A DNA stretch of 64,000 nucleotides from Symsagittifera roscoffensis (lineage: Eukaryota > Xenacoelomorpha > Acoela > Convolutidae). The notes beneath the pieces are model-generated. The model was not told the origin of the DNA. It saw only the letters and a list, made by a program, of their open reading frames with translations, and did not search any database. Of this stretch, positions 29,999 to 41,405 are shown piece by piece (within the stretch, counting starts at the first letter, position 1; every line of letters begins with the position of its first letter). The stretch is taken from contig NC_087068.1 of the NCBI RefSeq assembly GCF_963678635.1, positions 54,840,467 through 54,904,466 on the forward strand. The letters run 5' to 3'. A program made the translations under genes and the position numbers.

Positions 29999-30570
29999 AA
30001 CAAGACTGCTCGTATCAGGGCGAAACCCTGACTGTTCCGACTGCCTTTTAAGGTCCATGGAGCAGTAATAACGTTAAAAGATTAAATGAAATAACTTTTT
30101 CAATAATTTTTCATGAAATAATTTAAATTTGAATAAGTTAAAACTAAAAAAATGTGTTTAAAAATTTTGAGATTTTTTTGTGAAAACATCCCTCCACACG
30201 TCATATTAAGTACAAAGTGATAATTTTTGCTCCTATTAACAAACCAATTATTTCATATCAGCTTCCTTGAACCAGTTTGGAAAGATTCTAAGACGGATAA
30301 AATCTCACTTACGCGTTAATAGTGCAAAATATATCGCGCGTTAATTGTCCCAAATTGGCCAAAATGGTAATCTTTAAACCCCCATAACTATACAAAAAAA
30401 ATCACAGGTGAAATATCTATTCAAACTTAAGCTCAGGAAATCAACAGCTTTCGAATGTTATGTAAAATTCCGTCAAAAATGGCTAGTTAAAAAGTCGAAA
30501 TTAGTCTGAAGAAAAAAACCCACCCGAGCATAAATATTCCGTTACTTTCGTTTCGAAAGTGGGAACAATA
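29999..30570 (+). repeat. Interspersed repeat family B, full copy
   Basis: Starts AACAAGACTGCTCGTATCAG, with a small hairpin CAGGG-CGAAA-CCCTG, continues with CGACTGCCTTTTAAGG, the ATATCGCGCGTTAATTGTCC segment, CCAAATTGGCCAAAATGG and CCCCCATAACT, and ends near CGAGCATAAATATTCCGTTAC...CGAAAG. Six copies or parts occur in the window, in both orientations. No coding capacity and no terminal inverted repeats that I can define. Confidence 0.75.
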
Positions 30571-32427
30571 ATGGCGGCTATTGAAAGAGGAAGGGAAAAT
30601 CTTCTGCTCAACTATTTCCATGCTTCAACTACATAAAGTTTGAAAAAATTGAAATTAAATCAAAGGCTGGCCTATTTTTTCACAAAACAGCTATGCTTAT
30701 ATATTCAGATGAATATCGGGTCCGAGTCTTTGTGAATTATGAAGCGGGCGAAAATATTTTAAAAAAGGGGCTGTGGATATAAAAAATTTGGCAACCAGAA
30801 TTGATGAAGAGGTTGTCCCCCGCCCCCTCCTCTTCGGCAAGTTACAGTGTACCATCTATTCTAAAAAGAATCAGCACCTACACTATTTATCTGAAAATGT
30901 AACAATATTTTTGATAAAAGCCTCTAATTTTATAAAAGCCTCTAATCATTTTGCCTCTAATTGAAAAAAATGGTTGCTGACATATATTTCCACAAGCTTC
31001 AAATAGAGAAGTTTATTTTGATTCGTTTCTTATTGCTTTTTTATGGAACGACAACTGTTAGCGCTTATTGAAAATTTAGTGTTACATAGAACGACAATTT
31101 ATTTTATCCATATTCTATTGTTTTCCCCCAATTTAAACACAACAGCAGTAGGAAGGTTTCTCCTAGCGGTTGTTGTTGCTGTTGTTTTAAAAACAAGCAA
31201 AATTCTTTGACGAGAAACTAGATTCCAAAAATTGACCATTGGGAGTTTAGCTTCATGTCACGCTCGTCTTTTTTGCATCTGTAATTTCCCTAAGATGCTT
31301 AAAAACGGAGGTTTTCATTTTTTAAACGGATGTTTTTTTTTAAATTTAAATTTCTTTCCCTATCGTTAGTTTTTATTAAGCGACCGAGGAAAAATAAAAC
31401 TTCATATTTTTCTGATGATACCAATAAGATATCCTTTGATGCTTCTTTAAGTTTAAAAACTGCTTGACTCTCACAACCAAATATTCTATTTGAATTTCAC
31501 CAACAAATATATTTTTGATATCGATGGTTAGTTTCTTCAAAACTGTATGAAGCTTCCGGCCTGTTTCTTCACGTTAGTTCAAAAGCTCGCATTTAACTTG
31601 TTTCACTAGATATATTTTTGTTTGTATGATAAAGTAAGTAAAAATTTGCGCAAGAACCTGCTTTTTGAAAATTTAAGGGTTTAAAGCCCGAAATGGCTGA
31701 CGTAAAATTGGACCATAGAAGTACCCACAAATTAACCTCCCCCCTCCCCCACCCCCGCCTCAGCAGGCTACCCACTAAAACATGTTCGTTCACGTCTTAG
31801 GCCATGGCTGTAACAACAAATTAGAAGTTGGGCATTTGAAGATTAAGAATAATGATAAGGGCATTAGATATACATGTATTAGAAAAAAAGAAGTAATAAG
31901 GAAAACTCACATTAGATGAAAAAAGAGGAAACTTTGCCTAGTTAATTTCCACAGTCAGCTGTCACATATTACACGACGCTCTAATCAGAGGACGGAAGAG
32001 GCGAGGGCGGTTCTTTAGATAAAGAGGCATTTTCAAGTTCACCTCGAAAGTGAATTACTCTAAAAAGACTTCCCTAGTGGTTCGGTTCATTTGGGTTTGT
32101 CGGTTCGACCGCAAATCTCATTTAGAACTAAATAATTTGCTGCTCAACCTTGGCTTTGTAGTGTTCGCACTTTTTTGAGAGAGGCAGTTTTCATAAAAAA
32201 ACTACAGGTCGACCAACCAAAAAAATTTTCAGAACACCCTCCCCCAAAAAAGCACGTGAATTTTTAAAAAACAGGCCGAAGTTTTTAAATGAGGTCGAAG
32301 TGCGCTTTTAAAAAAGGCCGTAAATGAGTATTGCTAAGAAAAAAATTAAAAATATTATAATAATTGGATTGGTGGTAGGTCGGCCAAAACGACTTTCCGA
32401 TATCTATCAAATCAATATAATTTAGGG
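30571..32427. other. Non-coding stretch
   Basis: No gene or recognisable element. Short ORFs (such as 63 codons at 30773) lack domains. Confidence 0.5.
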
Positions 32428-32725
32428 CAGGGGCGGATCTAGGATTTTCTTGACGGTGGATTTTCAAAAAAATTCGAAAATTTCAATAATTTTTTTTAGG
32501 TCGACTAAATTGGTTTTCCGAGCTCTGCCAAAGCACGAAAAAGACTCTGTTTTGGTCAAAATTTCTGCGCCGCAGGAAAAATTTGAAAAATGCCTCTTGT
32601 CCCAAATTGGCCAAAATTGTCCCAAATTGGCCAAAATGGCAACCTTTAAGCCCCCATAACTTAACAAAAAATGACCTCAATTGAAATCTCTGAAATGAGA
32701 GCCCCCACCCCTAAATACGCCACTG
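32428..32725 (+). mobile_element. hAT-type MITE, chimeric copy with a family B fragment
   Basis: The left end CAGGGGCGGATCTAGG and left third are typical of the MITE family, and the right end CCCCACCCCTAAATACGCCACTG is present. The interior from about 32598 to 32690 is instead family B sequence (CCCAAATTGGCCAAAATGG, CCCCCATAACTT, duplicated at its start). No clear target duplication. Confidence 0.7.
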
Positions 32726-34904
32726 GATGTATCATTAAACAGAAGATGGGCAAACCTGATTAGTTAATTGTAAATGCCGTAATGAAAAATCTGTGAATTA
32801 ACGAAATACATAACTTTAGCTGCGGTTTCAACGTTTATTAGTCGGAGGAACAAACAAATTGAATTAGTGTATTTCAATTTTTTTTGGATCTTTCATCTAG
32901 TTTTTGAAAGAAAAAAAATAGTTTTCAGACTTTTGGTCAATCTGCTTTTTTAGCCAAATACTTGGGGGGTACAGAGCGCCAAAAAACAAATCGCGAAGTT
33001 AATTTTGCGGCTTGAAAAAAATACAGATTGGATCAAAGTTAATTGTAATTAGAACTAAGAAATTGCCTTGAGTGAAAGTCTTTGAATCGGCAGCAATAAT
33101 CCTGGAGAATAGGTGATATACTTATGATGGGAATGTTTTTGTCGAATAGAAAAATTGTTTTTACTTATTTATCTTTGTCAAATATTATGAATTTGATGAC
33201 TACTGTTTTTGTTAATGACACTTTTCATCAGCTGAAATTTATGCCATTTGGGAAAAAAATAAAATTATACCTATGGTAAGTTACCAAATTCAGACGTGAT
33301 ATCAAAACGTTAAAAAAAATTCAAAACTAATTTCCCAGAATTGTAGTTTTGCATCGACGTCTAATTTTTTTTTTGGTCACGTTCAATTTACTTGTCGTCT
33401 AGTTTCCTAATGTTATTCAAAAGTGAGCGGAAAGGTTTGATAGTTGGCGAAGCTTTTGAAAAAGTTTTGATAGTTAGCGGAAGACTAATATTCTTTAAAA
33501 ATACCATCAGCGTTTTCTTCATCCAGGCAAATGTTCAAAAATACTTCTAAGTTGGAAAACTCGGGAACCTTTTCCAATTTAATCTAAAAAGTATAACAGT
33601 TCATGCTATACTCAAGGGGGGTAGGTTTTAAAAGTTTTGTTTTTATCCACCCTAACTCGATATTAGGGGAACGCGTTTCTGTACGATAGATCAGAGATTG
33701 GGAAAAGGCAACCGAGCTTTGAAGTAATTTTGCCGCTATCTCTGTTGTTTCTTTGAAAAATTTCATTAAACAAAGTCATTTGGAGTTGTTAGGTTGAAAA
33801 AAAACGATGAAAAAAAGCGATTAGTTAGGAGCAAACAATTTTTTACGCTTTAATTGCACATTAAATGCGCTAAAAATGAGAAATACTATTATGATTTTTT
33901 ATCCGTAATTTGATTCATCATGTACCTTTTTTTTTGACAGAAACTAGTAATTTACTGAGAAGAATAAAATAACTGCAATTTCTTTATTCCGAAAAAGAAT
34001 TCAAAATGAAATTACTGGACTAAACCTTGAGCAAGTATCGTTCATCAACAGTCTGTAGTGAGTATCGCAATAAACAATGGAAGGTTTACAACAAAAGCCG
34101 CTTGAAAGTAGCATCTCAATCTCGATTACCTAATCTAAATCGAAAAAGAAGCTACCCAAACCTCTGCAAATTTCTTCAAGTCAAGAAATAAATGTAATTG
34201 CATTTTTTGTTAACCCCTCTTGAAAATTGAAAATTATGGAAAAATTAATTGATCAAATTTTTTTGGCAAAGTTTGATCTAAATTGACTCATTTTCCTTGC
34301 ACTTTTATTTGAATTTCTGAAAAACAATTTTTTTTCAACACACAGCTTCCGCAAAACAATTAATGTTTTTGGAGCTGATGGCAATGTTGTTATAAATATG
34401 TTTCACTCTGGGCAGTATATGTACTTTTCAATTTTTTCGAATAAGTTTTGTTTTTCATCTTCAAGTTTTGAGCTTTTTACTTAAGAGTGTGATTTTTGTC
34501 CATGTTTTCGACGTCAAAAACGCAACGACACAATTGACTAATTGGCGGTTTTTTAGTATCAGCTCAATCTAAGCAAGTTTTAGCGATTCCGTTTTTCATT
34601 GTTGAAGCTTACTCGATCGATACCTTTTTTCCGTGAAAAGCTCTTTAAAATTTTTTTTGCCGACAAAGACTCTGATTCAAGTCCTAGTTCTGAGACAAAA
34701 TATATAGAACCAAAAGTCATGTCTGATATGTTGGAGAGGAAAAATTGACCTGTGAGAAATTGACTCGGGCAAATACCCGTACTGAACAAATTCTTTAATT
34801 CTGACAAGAAATACTTAACTTCTAATCTATATATCTGGCCAGAAATTATTTTTGAATTGTTTAAGTATAGCAGGGAGATCGGAGATAAGCTAAGTCAAGG
34901 CTAT
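32726..34904. other. Non-coding stretch
   Basis: AT-rich, no gene, TIR element or satellite recognised. Confidence 0.5.
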
Positions 34905-34985
34905 TTCTAGCTAAAAACCTCTCCCAGTGTGGCTCAAACGCCCGATCTACCACTGGAAAGACGGTTGTGCTAACCGCTAGGCCAT
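34905..34985 (-). repeat. tRNA-derived SINE-like fragment
   Basis: Read on the minus strand: TGGCCTAGCGGTTAGCAC matches the polymerase III A box (TRGCNNAGYGG), and GCGTTTGAGCC about 40 nt later is a degenerate B box. The acceptor stem does not close well, so a SINE or tRNA relic is likelier than a tRNA gene. Confidence 0.5.
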
Positions 34986-35489
34986 AACCTGATCTTTACA
35001 ATAAGTATTAGCAAACCAAAGCAAAGCAATATTTGTTATAACAAGTGTTAACTTGCCTTGTGTTCCTATTGTGTATACTCGAAGGATGTTTATCTTGTTG
35101 CGGTTGAGCAGTGAAATGATTTTTCCCCGAAACTGTATACTTTTAAAGTTAGATGAAAAATACGTAACTTCTGTGCGAAAAAAAAACTAAATTTAGATTA
35201 AATGATCAATAAAAAATTTCTATCTCGATTAGAAGTTTTGTTGGACACGGGAATTCACGTGAGCTTAAGAACTTTGCAAACGTAATGCTAACTAATTTTA
35301 CAAACCAGAAAACTGTCACGCAAGCAAGAATAACTAATTAGCAAGTATAAACAAATTGAAATTTATATTTTTAAAATTTGAATCAATAAAAAATCGAAAT
35401 AAAAAATTGTTCCCGTTTTTTCAATGTGGCAGCGTATTTTTGTGGTCTCAAAAGCCTGAATTAAAAAATGGCTCAGCCTTCTTTTTTCT

Positions 35490-35566
35490 TTTGGGTCGGC
35501 AGGGGGCCGAATCCCTGAAGGCGAGACGTCCACCCCCGCCTCCGCCCCTAAATCCGCTGGTTCTGT
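35490..35566 (+). mobile_element. Right-end fragment of the hAT-type MITE
   Basis: GGGTCGGCAGGGGGCCGAAT...CCCCTAAATCCGCTGG matches the right end of the MITE family. The left part is absent. Confidence 0.7.
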
Positions 35567-35780
35567 AAATAATTGAAGTAAATTAACACTAGAGATTCGT
35601 ATTAAGAATTCTAACTCTAGTGCATTCTGATTGGTCAAAAATTCGATTAATTAAATCTGCTTAATAATCTCCCCCTTCTCGATAGGCGGAGATTGTTAAC
35701 TAGATGTCTTTCGCGAGTTCATAAATCTTCGAACTATTCGGTGATATATCAATTTTACCCTTTAAATTTTACGGTGTGAC

Positions 35781-36174
35781 CAGGGGTGGATTTAGGGGAG
35801 GGGGACGCCCCTCCCCCTCAGGGATTCGACCCCCTGCCGACCCAAAGGGTCCCCCCTTGTACTACTTTCCAATATCCATTTTTGGTGTTGGACCCTAAAA
35901 TGTTTCTAAGGGCGCCTTCGGCGCCAATATATACTAATTTTGAGGGGGGTGGGGGCGCACCTATAAAACGCAATTTTTTGGTCAACATTTTCCAGAAAGT
36001 GCCTAAAAACGCCTTTTTGGCCTGTTTTTTCAAAATTTTGCCGCATAAAATTGGCCAAAAGAGGGACAAAACAGAGCTTTGGGAGAGCTCGAAAAAACAG
36101 TTTGGTCGACCTAAAAAAAAAGGTCGAAAAAATTTTCAGCCGCCCCCCACGAGAAAATCCTAGATCCGACCCTG
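35781..36174 (-). mobile_element. hAT-type MITE, complete, with 8-bp duplication
   Basis: 394 bp from CAGGGGTGGATTTAGG to CCTAGATCCGACCCTG, flanked by the perfect 8-bp repeat GGTGTGAC (35773-35780, 36175-36182). Eight-base duplications and CAGGGG ends fit the hAT superfamily. Non-coding; the 125-codon frame inside it is not a gene. Confidence 0.9.
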
Positions 36175-36182
36175 GGTGTGAC

Positions 36183-37985
36183 TAAAAGAAGTTTAGACTA
36201 AATTTTCTTCTTGTTCTTTGTCATGGAAAGGAGAGTAACCTTGTTCGCCTTCGTTTTTTGTAAACAAGTTAAACAAAAAGCTAGTAGGGATTAGAGGGTT
36301 TTTTTATCATTATTCGGCTTAAGAAAATGTTTTATCGGTGGTCTCAAAGTATCGAATAAACACCCATTGATAGTTGGCTTTTTGAACTAAATAATCGTTT
36401 GAAGAGGATTCAATTACAGGCTGTGTCACTCCTAATTTCCTGCTACAGTCGCTTTCACATCAGCCACTTTTGCCTTTTTCCATTGAGTTTTATTTCAGTT
36501 CTCTTCGCACCGAAAAAAAATGCAGAAATTACAAAAATATATATTTAAAAGAAGCAGATTTTTTTTTTCAAATTTCTGCTATGATAATAAAAAAGAAATG
36601 GTTGAGAAAATTTTGTTTCCTTAATACTCGACTTTTTTAATCTAATACACAGAGTTGACAAGGAAATGGTTGATAAAAAAGTGAAGTGGTTTTAAACCCG
36701 ATTCAATCTACTTGGTTTATTTTTTTTAACTTCCTTGAATGGTTCTTTTTTTTCTTGAAGCGTATTTTCGGTCTTTCCATTTTCCCCTCACAAAATTAGT
36801 TTTTTTATATTGGTTGTAAAGCCTTCAGCATCCGTTCAATTTCGTCAGTTGGTGAATTGAAAAGTATACTCAATCATTGTAACAAACCGCACTTGAGAAC
36901 AGTTCATTATGGTTTTTAACGATTTTTTATGGTAATGATGATGACCGAAAATTAAATCTGCTCCGCTTGTTGCTTCGACCTCGTCACTGAAAAAAGGTGG
37001 AAAAAGGGCGGGGCTTTTTACCCGTTTTTAGGTAGCTTCTAGGTATCATATAAATAATAATAGTAATAATGAAATTTTTCAGACTTACAATTACAAAAAA
37101 AACAATTTTTGTACATTTTAAAACATAGTCTAAAGCGTGAAAGGAGGTCATAAGACTAAATGGTATGTTTTTAAACGTCTTTGACATTGGTTAAGACGAG
37201 AAAAACTGGTCGGAATTTTTGGCTATTCAGACTCCAATATAGTTGGCAAGAAAATATTCATTTCAATGAATAATTTTTCCTTCAACAAAAATTTCAACGA
37301 GCGGTTGTTATGTTTGAACGGGACTTTGTACTCTATGTAGTTATAATCACTATATATGTAATCTCTTTTGGGAAAGAAATGCTTTTTTTGAAAAATTAAT
37401 TTCTTCCACTACAGATTGATTCAGTTGGTTATATCCTGTCGCTTTCCAGTTATAAACTTTCGCTTATCATCACCATGTAATTTTATTAAAAATCATTATA
37501 TTTCTTGTCACTACAAGTATTGCGTATACTTAGATAAACTGATAGCTTTTCCTTCCCTTCAGCATTTTTATGACGGGAATCCGCAAAAAATTACCCCGAG
37601 AAACGTAGTTTCTGTTTCTGATTTCCTGTTCACGCAATACATCGAAATTGAACATAATCCTAATCACTCTAATCTACCCCCGCTTTTTGTAATTTTTCGC
37701 CCCCGGGAAACCAAAAAAAAACACTTTTTTGCGTAATTTTCTAACACTTAATTCTTCGAAGCTGTTATTGGCTGGAAATTAAGGCTAAAAGCATTGTAAT
37801 TGAACTTAGTTAAACTATTGTTTTTTTTCTTAGCATATCCTGCTTACTTTCATTATTTTTCCTCTTCCATTCACTACGACGTTACAATGGGTCAATGTGT
37901 TCCATCATTTGACAGTCAGAGAGACGAAAAGTTGAAGAGCAGAAAAACAGAGTTCAAATAAAAAGAAAGTCTGGCAATAGATCTG
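36183..37985. other. Upstream region of the receptor gene
   Basis: No ORF with a recognisable domain. Acceptor-like tracts (TTCTTCCACTACAG at about 37402-37415 and a TTTGACAG near 37910) could belong to 5' untranslated exons of the receptor gene that follows; not resolvable by eye. Confidence 0.4.
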
Positions 37986-38048
37986 ATGATGGATTGCCTG
38001 GACAAGCTTTTCCCATATCTGCCCAATATAACATGGACGCTCACCACG
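37986..38048 (+). CDS. Rhodopsin-like GPCR, exon 1
   Basis: This begins a five-exon seven-transmembrane receptor (37986-45718, about 371 residues with the exon limits given here). Exon 1 encodes MMDCLDKLFPYLPNITWTLT and one more Thr, a short extracellular N terminus with an NIT glycosylation site, ending in phase 0 before GTATGA. The receptor has the TM1 GILLN motif (N1.50 type), GDR in place of DRY at residues 110-112, and FFIYA in place of NPxxY at the TM7 end, followed by a helix-8-like RSESLFREQF. The conserved TM3 cysteine is absent. These points mark a divergent class A receptor with unknown ligand. Phases of all five exons are compatible. The ATG is supported only by this fit. Confidence 0.6.
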
Positions 38049-38614
38049 GTATGAATTCAATATTTGATTTTGTATTTAGCAAAATTGACGGAAATATCAA
38101 ACACTAATTTTTAGTAATAAAAAAAACAAATTGCGTCAACTAACAAATTGCATTGAAAAATTGATTTCATTTTTCTTATTGCTTTCTTAATATGAATGTT
38201 TAACAGCATTAAAACAAACAAAAAAAAACAATTATTTTGCCAAGCTCCCCGTCCAGAAATGTAACTCCCTCACCGTTCAAAAGTCCATCCTTATCCCTCT
38301 TTGTGGCACACTGTTTTTCACGTTTTGTACATAGCCCCCCCCCCCACCAAATCATTGTTCCCAGTATTTCAAATAAGCCTAGAGTTTTGTAGTTACACTG
38401 AAATATTTGGCATCTCTTGAACTATTCCCCCCTTTTGGAATAGGGGCTCGTAGCATAGTGTTCTGTCAACAGGTACAGATTTGGAGGGGAAGTGTAAAAT
38501 AGTTTTTTTTAAATAATTCTTGAGCCTGGAAATGTGATTTGGTCGAACTAAACAAAGAGCATTAACCAAGATTTGGAACCCCCAAAATTTCTAGATCCAT
38601 TCCTGAATTTTTAG

Positions 38615-38775
38615 GTGCTTCTTCCTCTATCGGGACTGTTTGGAATTCTTCTCAACCTACTGGCTGTGGTGCTAGTTCTGGCCTCTAAAGTGGACAGCAG
38701 TTTCCACGTGTTCGCACTGCTAATCCCACTCTCCAACATACCCCCAATTATGGCTATGTTCTTGCTTTACAAAGG
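38615..38775 (+). CDS. GPCR exon 2 (TM1-TM2)
   Basis: It follows the acceptor CCTGAATTTTTAG. It encodes TM1 (VLLPLSGLFGILLNLLAVVL) and TM2 (FHVFALLIPLSNIPPIMAMF), and ends in phase 2 before donor GTCAGT. The class A Asp of TM2 is missing. Continuing past the donor the frame soon stops, which supports the boundary. Confidence 0.75.
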
Positions 38776-38809
38776 GTCAGTTATACAGTTTACATGGGGA
38801 TCTATCTTG

Positions 38810-39970
38810 TAAGATCTTCCAAGAATCTTGTTAGATCTTGTAAGGGCTTCTAACAATCTCGCAAGAATATAATAAGATCTTCTGAGAATATTGTAAGAAG
38901 CTTGTATGATATTAAATGATCTTCCAAGAGACCCACAAGAATCTTGTAAGAATCTCGTAGAAATCTTGCAAGAATCTTGTAAAAATTTTATGGCAATCTT
39001 GTAGGAATGTTGTAGAAAACTTGTAAGATTTGCTAGGAATCTTGTAAGAATCTTGTAAGGTTTTGTAAGATCTTCTAAAAAACTTTCAAGAACTTTAAGA
39101 ATTTTATAAGAGCTTTGTAAGAATCTTGTAAAAACATTGCAAGAATTTTGTAAGATCCTCTAAGAATCTTGTATGATTTTGTAAGATCTAAGAATCTCGC
39201 TGGAAACCTGTAAGATCTTCTGGGATAATTGTAAGAATTTTGTAAGATCTTCCAAAAATCTCGCTGGAATCCTGTAAGATCTTCGGAGAATCTTGTAAGA
39301 ATCTTGTAAGATCTTGTAAGATCTTCTAAAAAACTTTCAAGAACTTTAAGAATCTTATAAGAACTTTGTAAGAATCTTGTAAAAACATTGCAAGAATTTT
39401 GTAAGATCCTCTAAGAATCTTGTATGATTTTGTAAGATCTAAGAATCTCGCTGGAAACCTGTAAGATCTTCTGGGATAATTGTAAAAATTTTGTAAGATC
39501 TTCCAAAAATCTCGCTGGAATCCTGTAAGATCTTCTGAGAAACTTGTAAGAGTCTTGTAAGATCTTGTAAGAACCATGTAAGATCTTCCAAAATTTTTTA
39601 AAGAACTTTAAGAATCTTAGAAGAACTTTGTAAGAATCTTGTAAAAACTTACAAGAACTTTGTAAGAATCTTGTAAGATCTTGGAAGATCTTCCAAGAAA
39701 CTTGCAAGAACTTTAAGACCCTTATAAGAACTTTGTAAGATTCATGTAAAAACCTAATACGAACTTCTAATACTCTTGAAAGGTTTTGTAAGATTTAAGA
39801 ATCTCGCTGTAATCCTGTAAGATCTTCTGAGATTCTTGTAATAATATTGTAAGATCTTTCAAGATCTTCCGAGAAACTCGCAAGAATCTTAAGAATCTCA
39901 TGAGAATCTTTTAAGATCTTCCAAGGTTCTCGGAAGAATCTAGTAAGAGTCGTATCAGAATTTCGTTCAA
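38810..39970. repeat. CTTGTAAGAATCTTGTAAGATCTTC minisatellite in a GPCR intron
   Basis: More than 1.1 kb of imperfect units based on CTTGTAAGATCTTC and AAGAATCTTG. A higher-order period of about 251 bp is visible: 39071-39300 recurs at 39322-39550 with few changes. It begins about 35 bp after the exon 2 donor. Frames reading RSYKIL-type peptides on the minus strand are repeat artefacts. Confidence 0.9.
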
Positions 39971-41043
39971 TTAAAGATTTTTTTTCAAACTCTGCTCTGC
40001 AAGACCGTTTTTTTTTCTACTGTAAGGGCCGAAATTTGGTTTTCTCGAATCATGCGATAGCCGGAAACAAAATGATTGCACCTCTTTGATTGAAATCAAT
40101 TAAACTGTCAATTAAATTGCCAACATCGCTGAAACTTAGTAGTTAATTATTAATGGGTGAATGTTACGAATAATTTGAGATGTTTAATTTCAAAAAAAGG
40201 GCTAGCTTGTCCAGCAAAAAAGGCTTCCTTTTCAAAAAACTCTCTTATTTAAGAACAGAACAAAACCGGTTCCGGAATTCGAAAGCCAGCTGCTTAAAAT
40301 TCCGGTAGAATACTGTACCCGGAAACAGGTAAATTACGATACGATGCGCTTGTTTTGACCTGTTTCATGTTCTTTAGTTATTTGAGAAAGTTTTTGTGAA
40401 TGCTGAACTATTTTCCTTTTGCTTACTTTTGCCAAATACGCCAGGAATGCGGTGTATGTGTCATTACTATTTTGTGATAGTTTTATTTTTTGTCAGATGA
40501 GCAGCCATCATTGAACACTATCTTTGGCTCCAACAGTAACTTGATAAATGGAAGGATTACATTTGCGAAAATTGAATCTTTTGACACAGCTTTATCAGAT
40601 GCCGCAAAAACGCGATAAAATGCAGTAAAATTTTGTCAAAATCCCAAAATTCCTGAATTTTTTCAATGTTGCTATCTGCAAAGTCGGTTATTCGTTGACT
40701 CTTTGTTTCTCTGTCTGAAAAAATTAGTTCGCATTCCGGTTGAATCATAAAACTATATTTAAACTTCGCTAAACTCTCACAAAATGTATTACCAAACTGA
40801 AAAGCATGCTCCATCTTTTTAAACCCAGCGGTCTACGTTAAAAACTAGACTTTTCAACACGGTTTACAGGCTGAAATGCCTTTTAAATACATGATTTTCG
40901 ACTGACGTAAAAAAGAGCAGTTTTAGGTTAATTCATTTTGTTCAGTTTTGTTGACCAAAAAAGGTGCTGCCAGCAAAATGGCAGGTGGCTCTTTTTAATT
41001 TATTTTGTTTGTCCAAACTATTTGCAACCGTCTTTTTTTTCAG
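39971..41043. other. Rest of GPCR intron 2
   Basis: No element recognised. It ends in a strong polypyrimidine tract and CAG at 41041-41043. Confidence 0.5.
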
Positions 41044-41242
41044 TGTAATCTGCGTGGAAATCAGATCTGACTTCTCCGCGCAACTGAACTTGTTTCTGAT
41101 CCACTGGACCATTCTGGCTTCCCACTTCCTACTAATCACCTTCATAGGGGACAGAGCCCTCTCTCTCCGTTTCCCAGTGTACCACGGAGTCAGTCTCAAC
41201 CAGGACCTCAAGTACCCAATCAAGGCAGGAATACTATATATA
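41044..41242 (+). CDS. GPCR exon 3 (TM3 and second intracellular loop)
   Basis: It completes the Gly codon split by intron 2, then encodes TM3 (LNLFLIHWTILASHFLLITF), the GDR motif and an RFPVYHG loop. The donor is uncertain: GTGTTT after 41242 (phase 0) is canonical; a GC site after 41227 is also in phase 0. The first residues of TM4 depend on this choice. A 161-codon frame on the opposite strand over this exon is a shadow. Confidence 0.75.
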
Positions 41243-41340
41243 GTGTTTAAATTAAACGAAAAATGGCTATGCAACAATTTTATAAATAGGGACACACATA
41301 ACACAGGTCGGGATATGCGTGGCTCTTTTTCAAGTGGGTA

Positions 41341-41405
41341 GTTCAAGTGGGTCTTACTGCTTGTAGCTTTTCCAATAGTACAAGCAGTAAGACCCACTTG
41401 AACCA
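41341..41405. repeat. Near-perfect hairpin in GPCR intron 3
   Basis: TTCAAGTGGGTCTTACTGCT (from 41342) is repeated inverted as AGCAGTAAGACCCACTTGAA (ending about 41403), with a loop of roughly 12-20 nt. Further AAGACCCA copies follow. Probably a tiny foldback element. Confidence 0.85.

Noticed and set aside
34905-34985. tRNA gene
   Set aside because: The A box is good but the B box and acceptor stem are degenerate; a SINE relic fits better.
35786-36163. 125-codon ORF rich in Pro/Lys
   Set aside because: It is entirely MITE sequence with an 8-bp target duplication; the open frame is a by-product.
37416-37736. 106-codon plus-strand ORF upstream of the receptor
   Set aside because: No domain, AT-rich composition, low-complexity end; may overlap a 5' untranslated exon but is not supported as coding.
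38810-39970. Repeated units that could suggest a CRISPR-like array
   Set aside because: Units are contiguous and imperfect with no unique spacers, and the DNA is eukaryotic intron.
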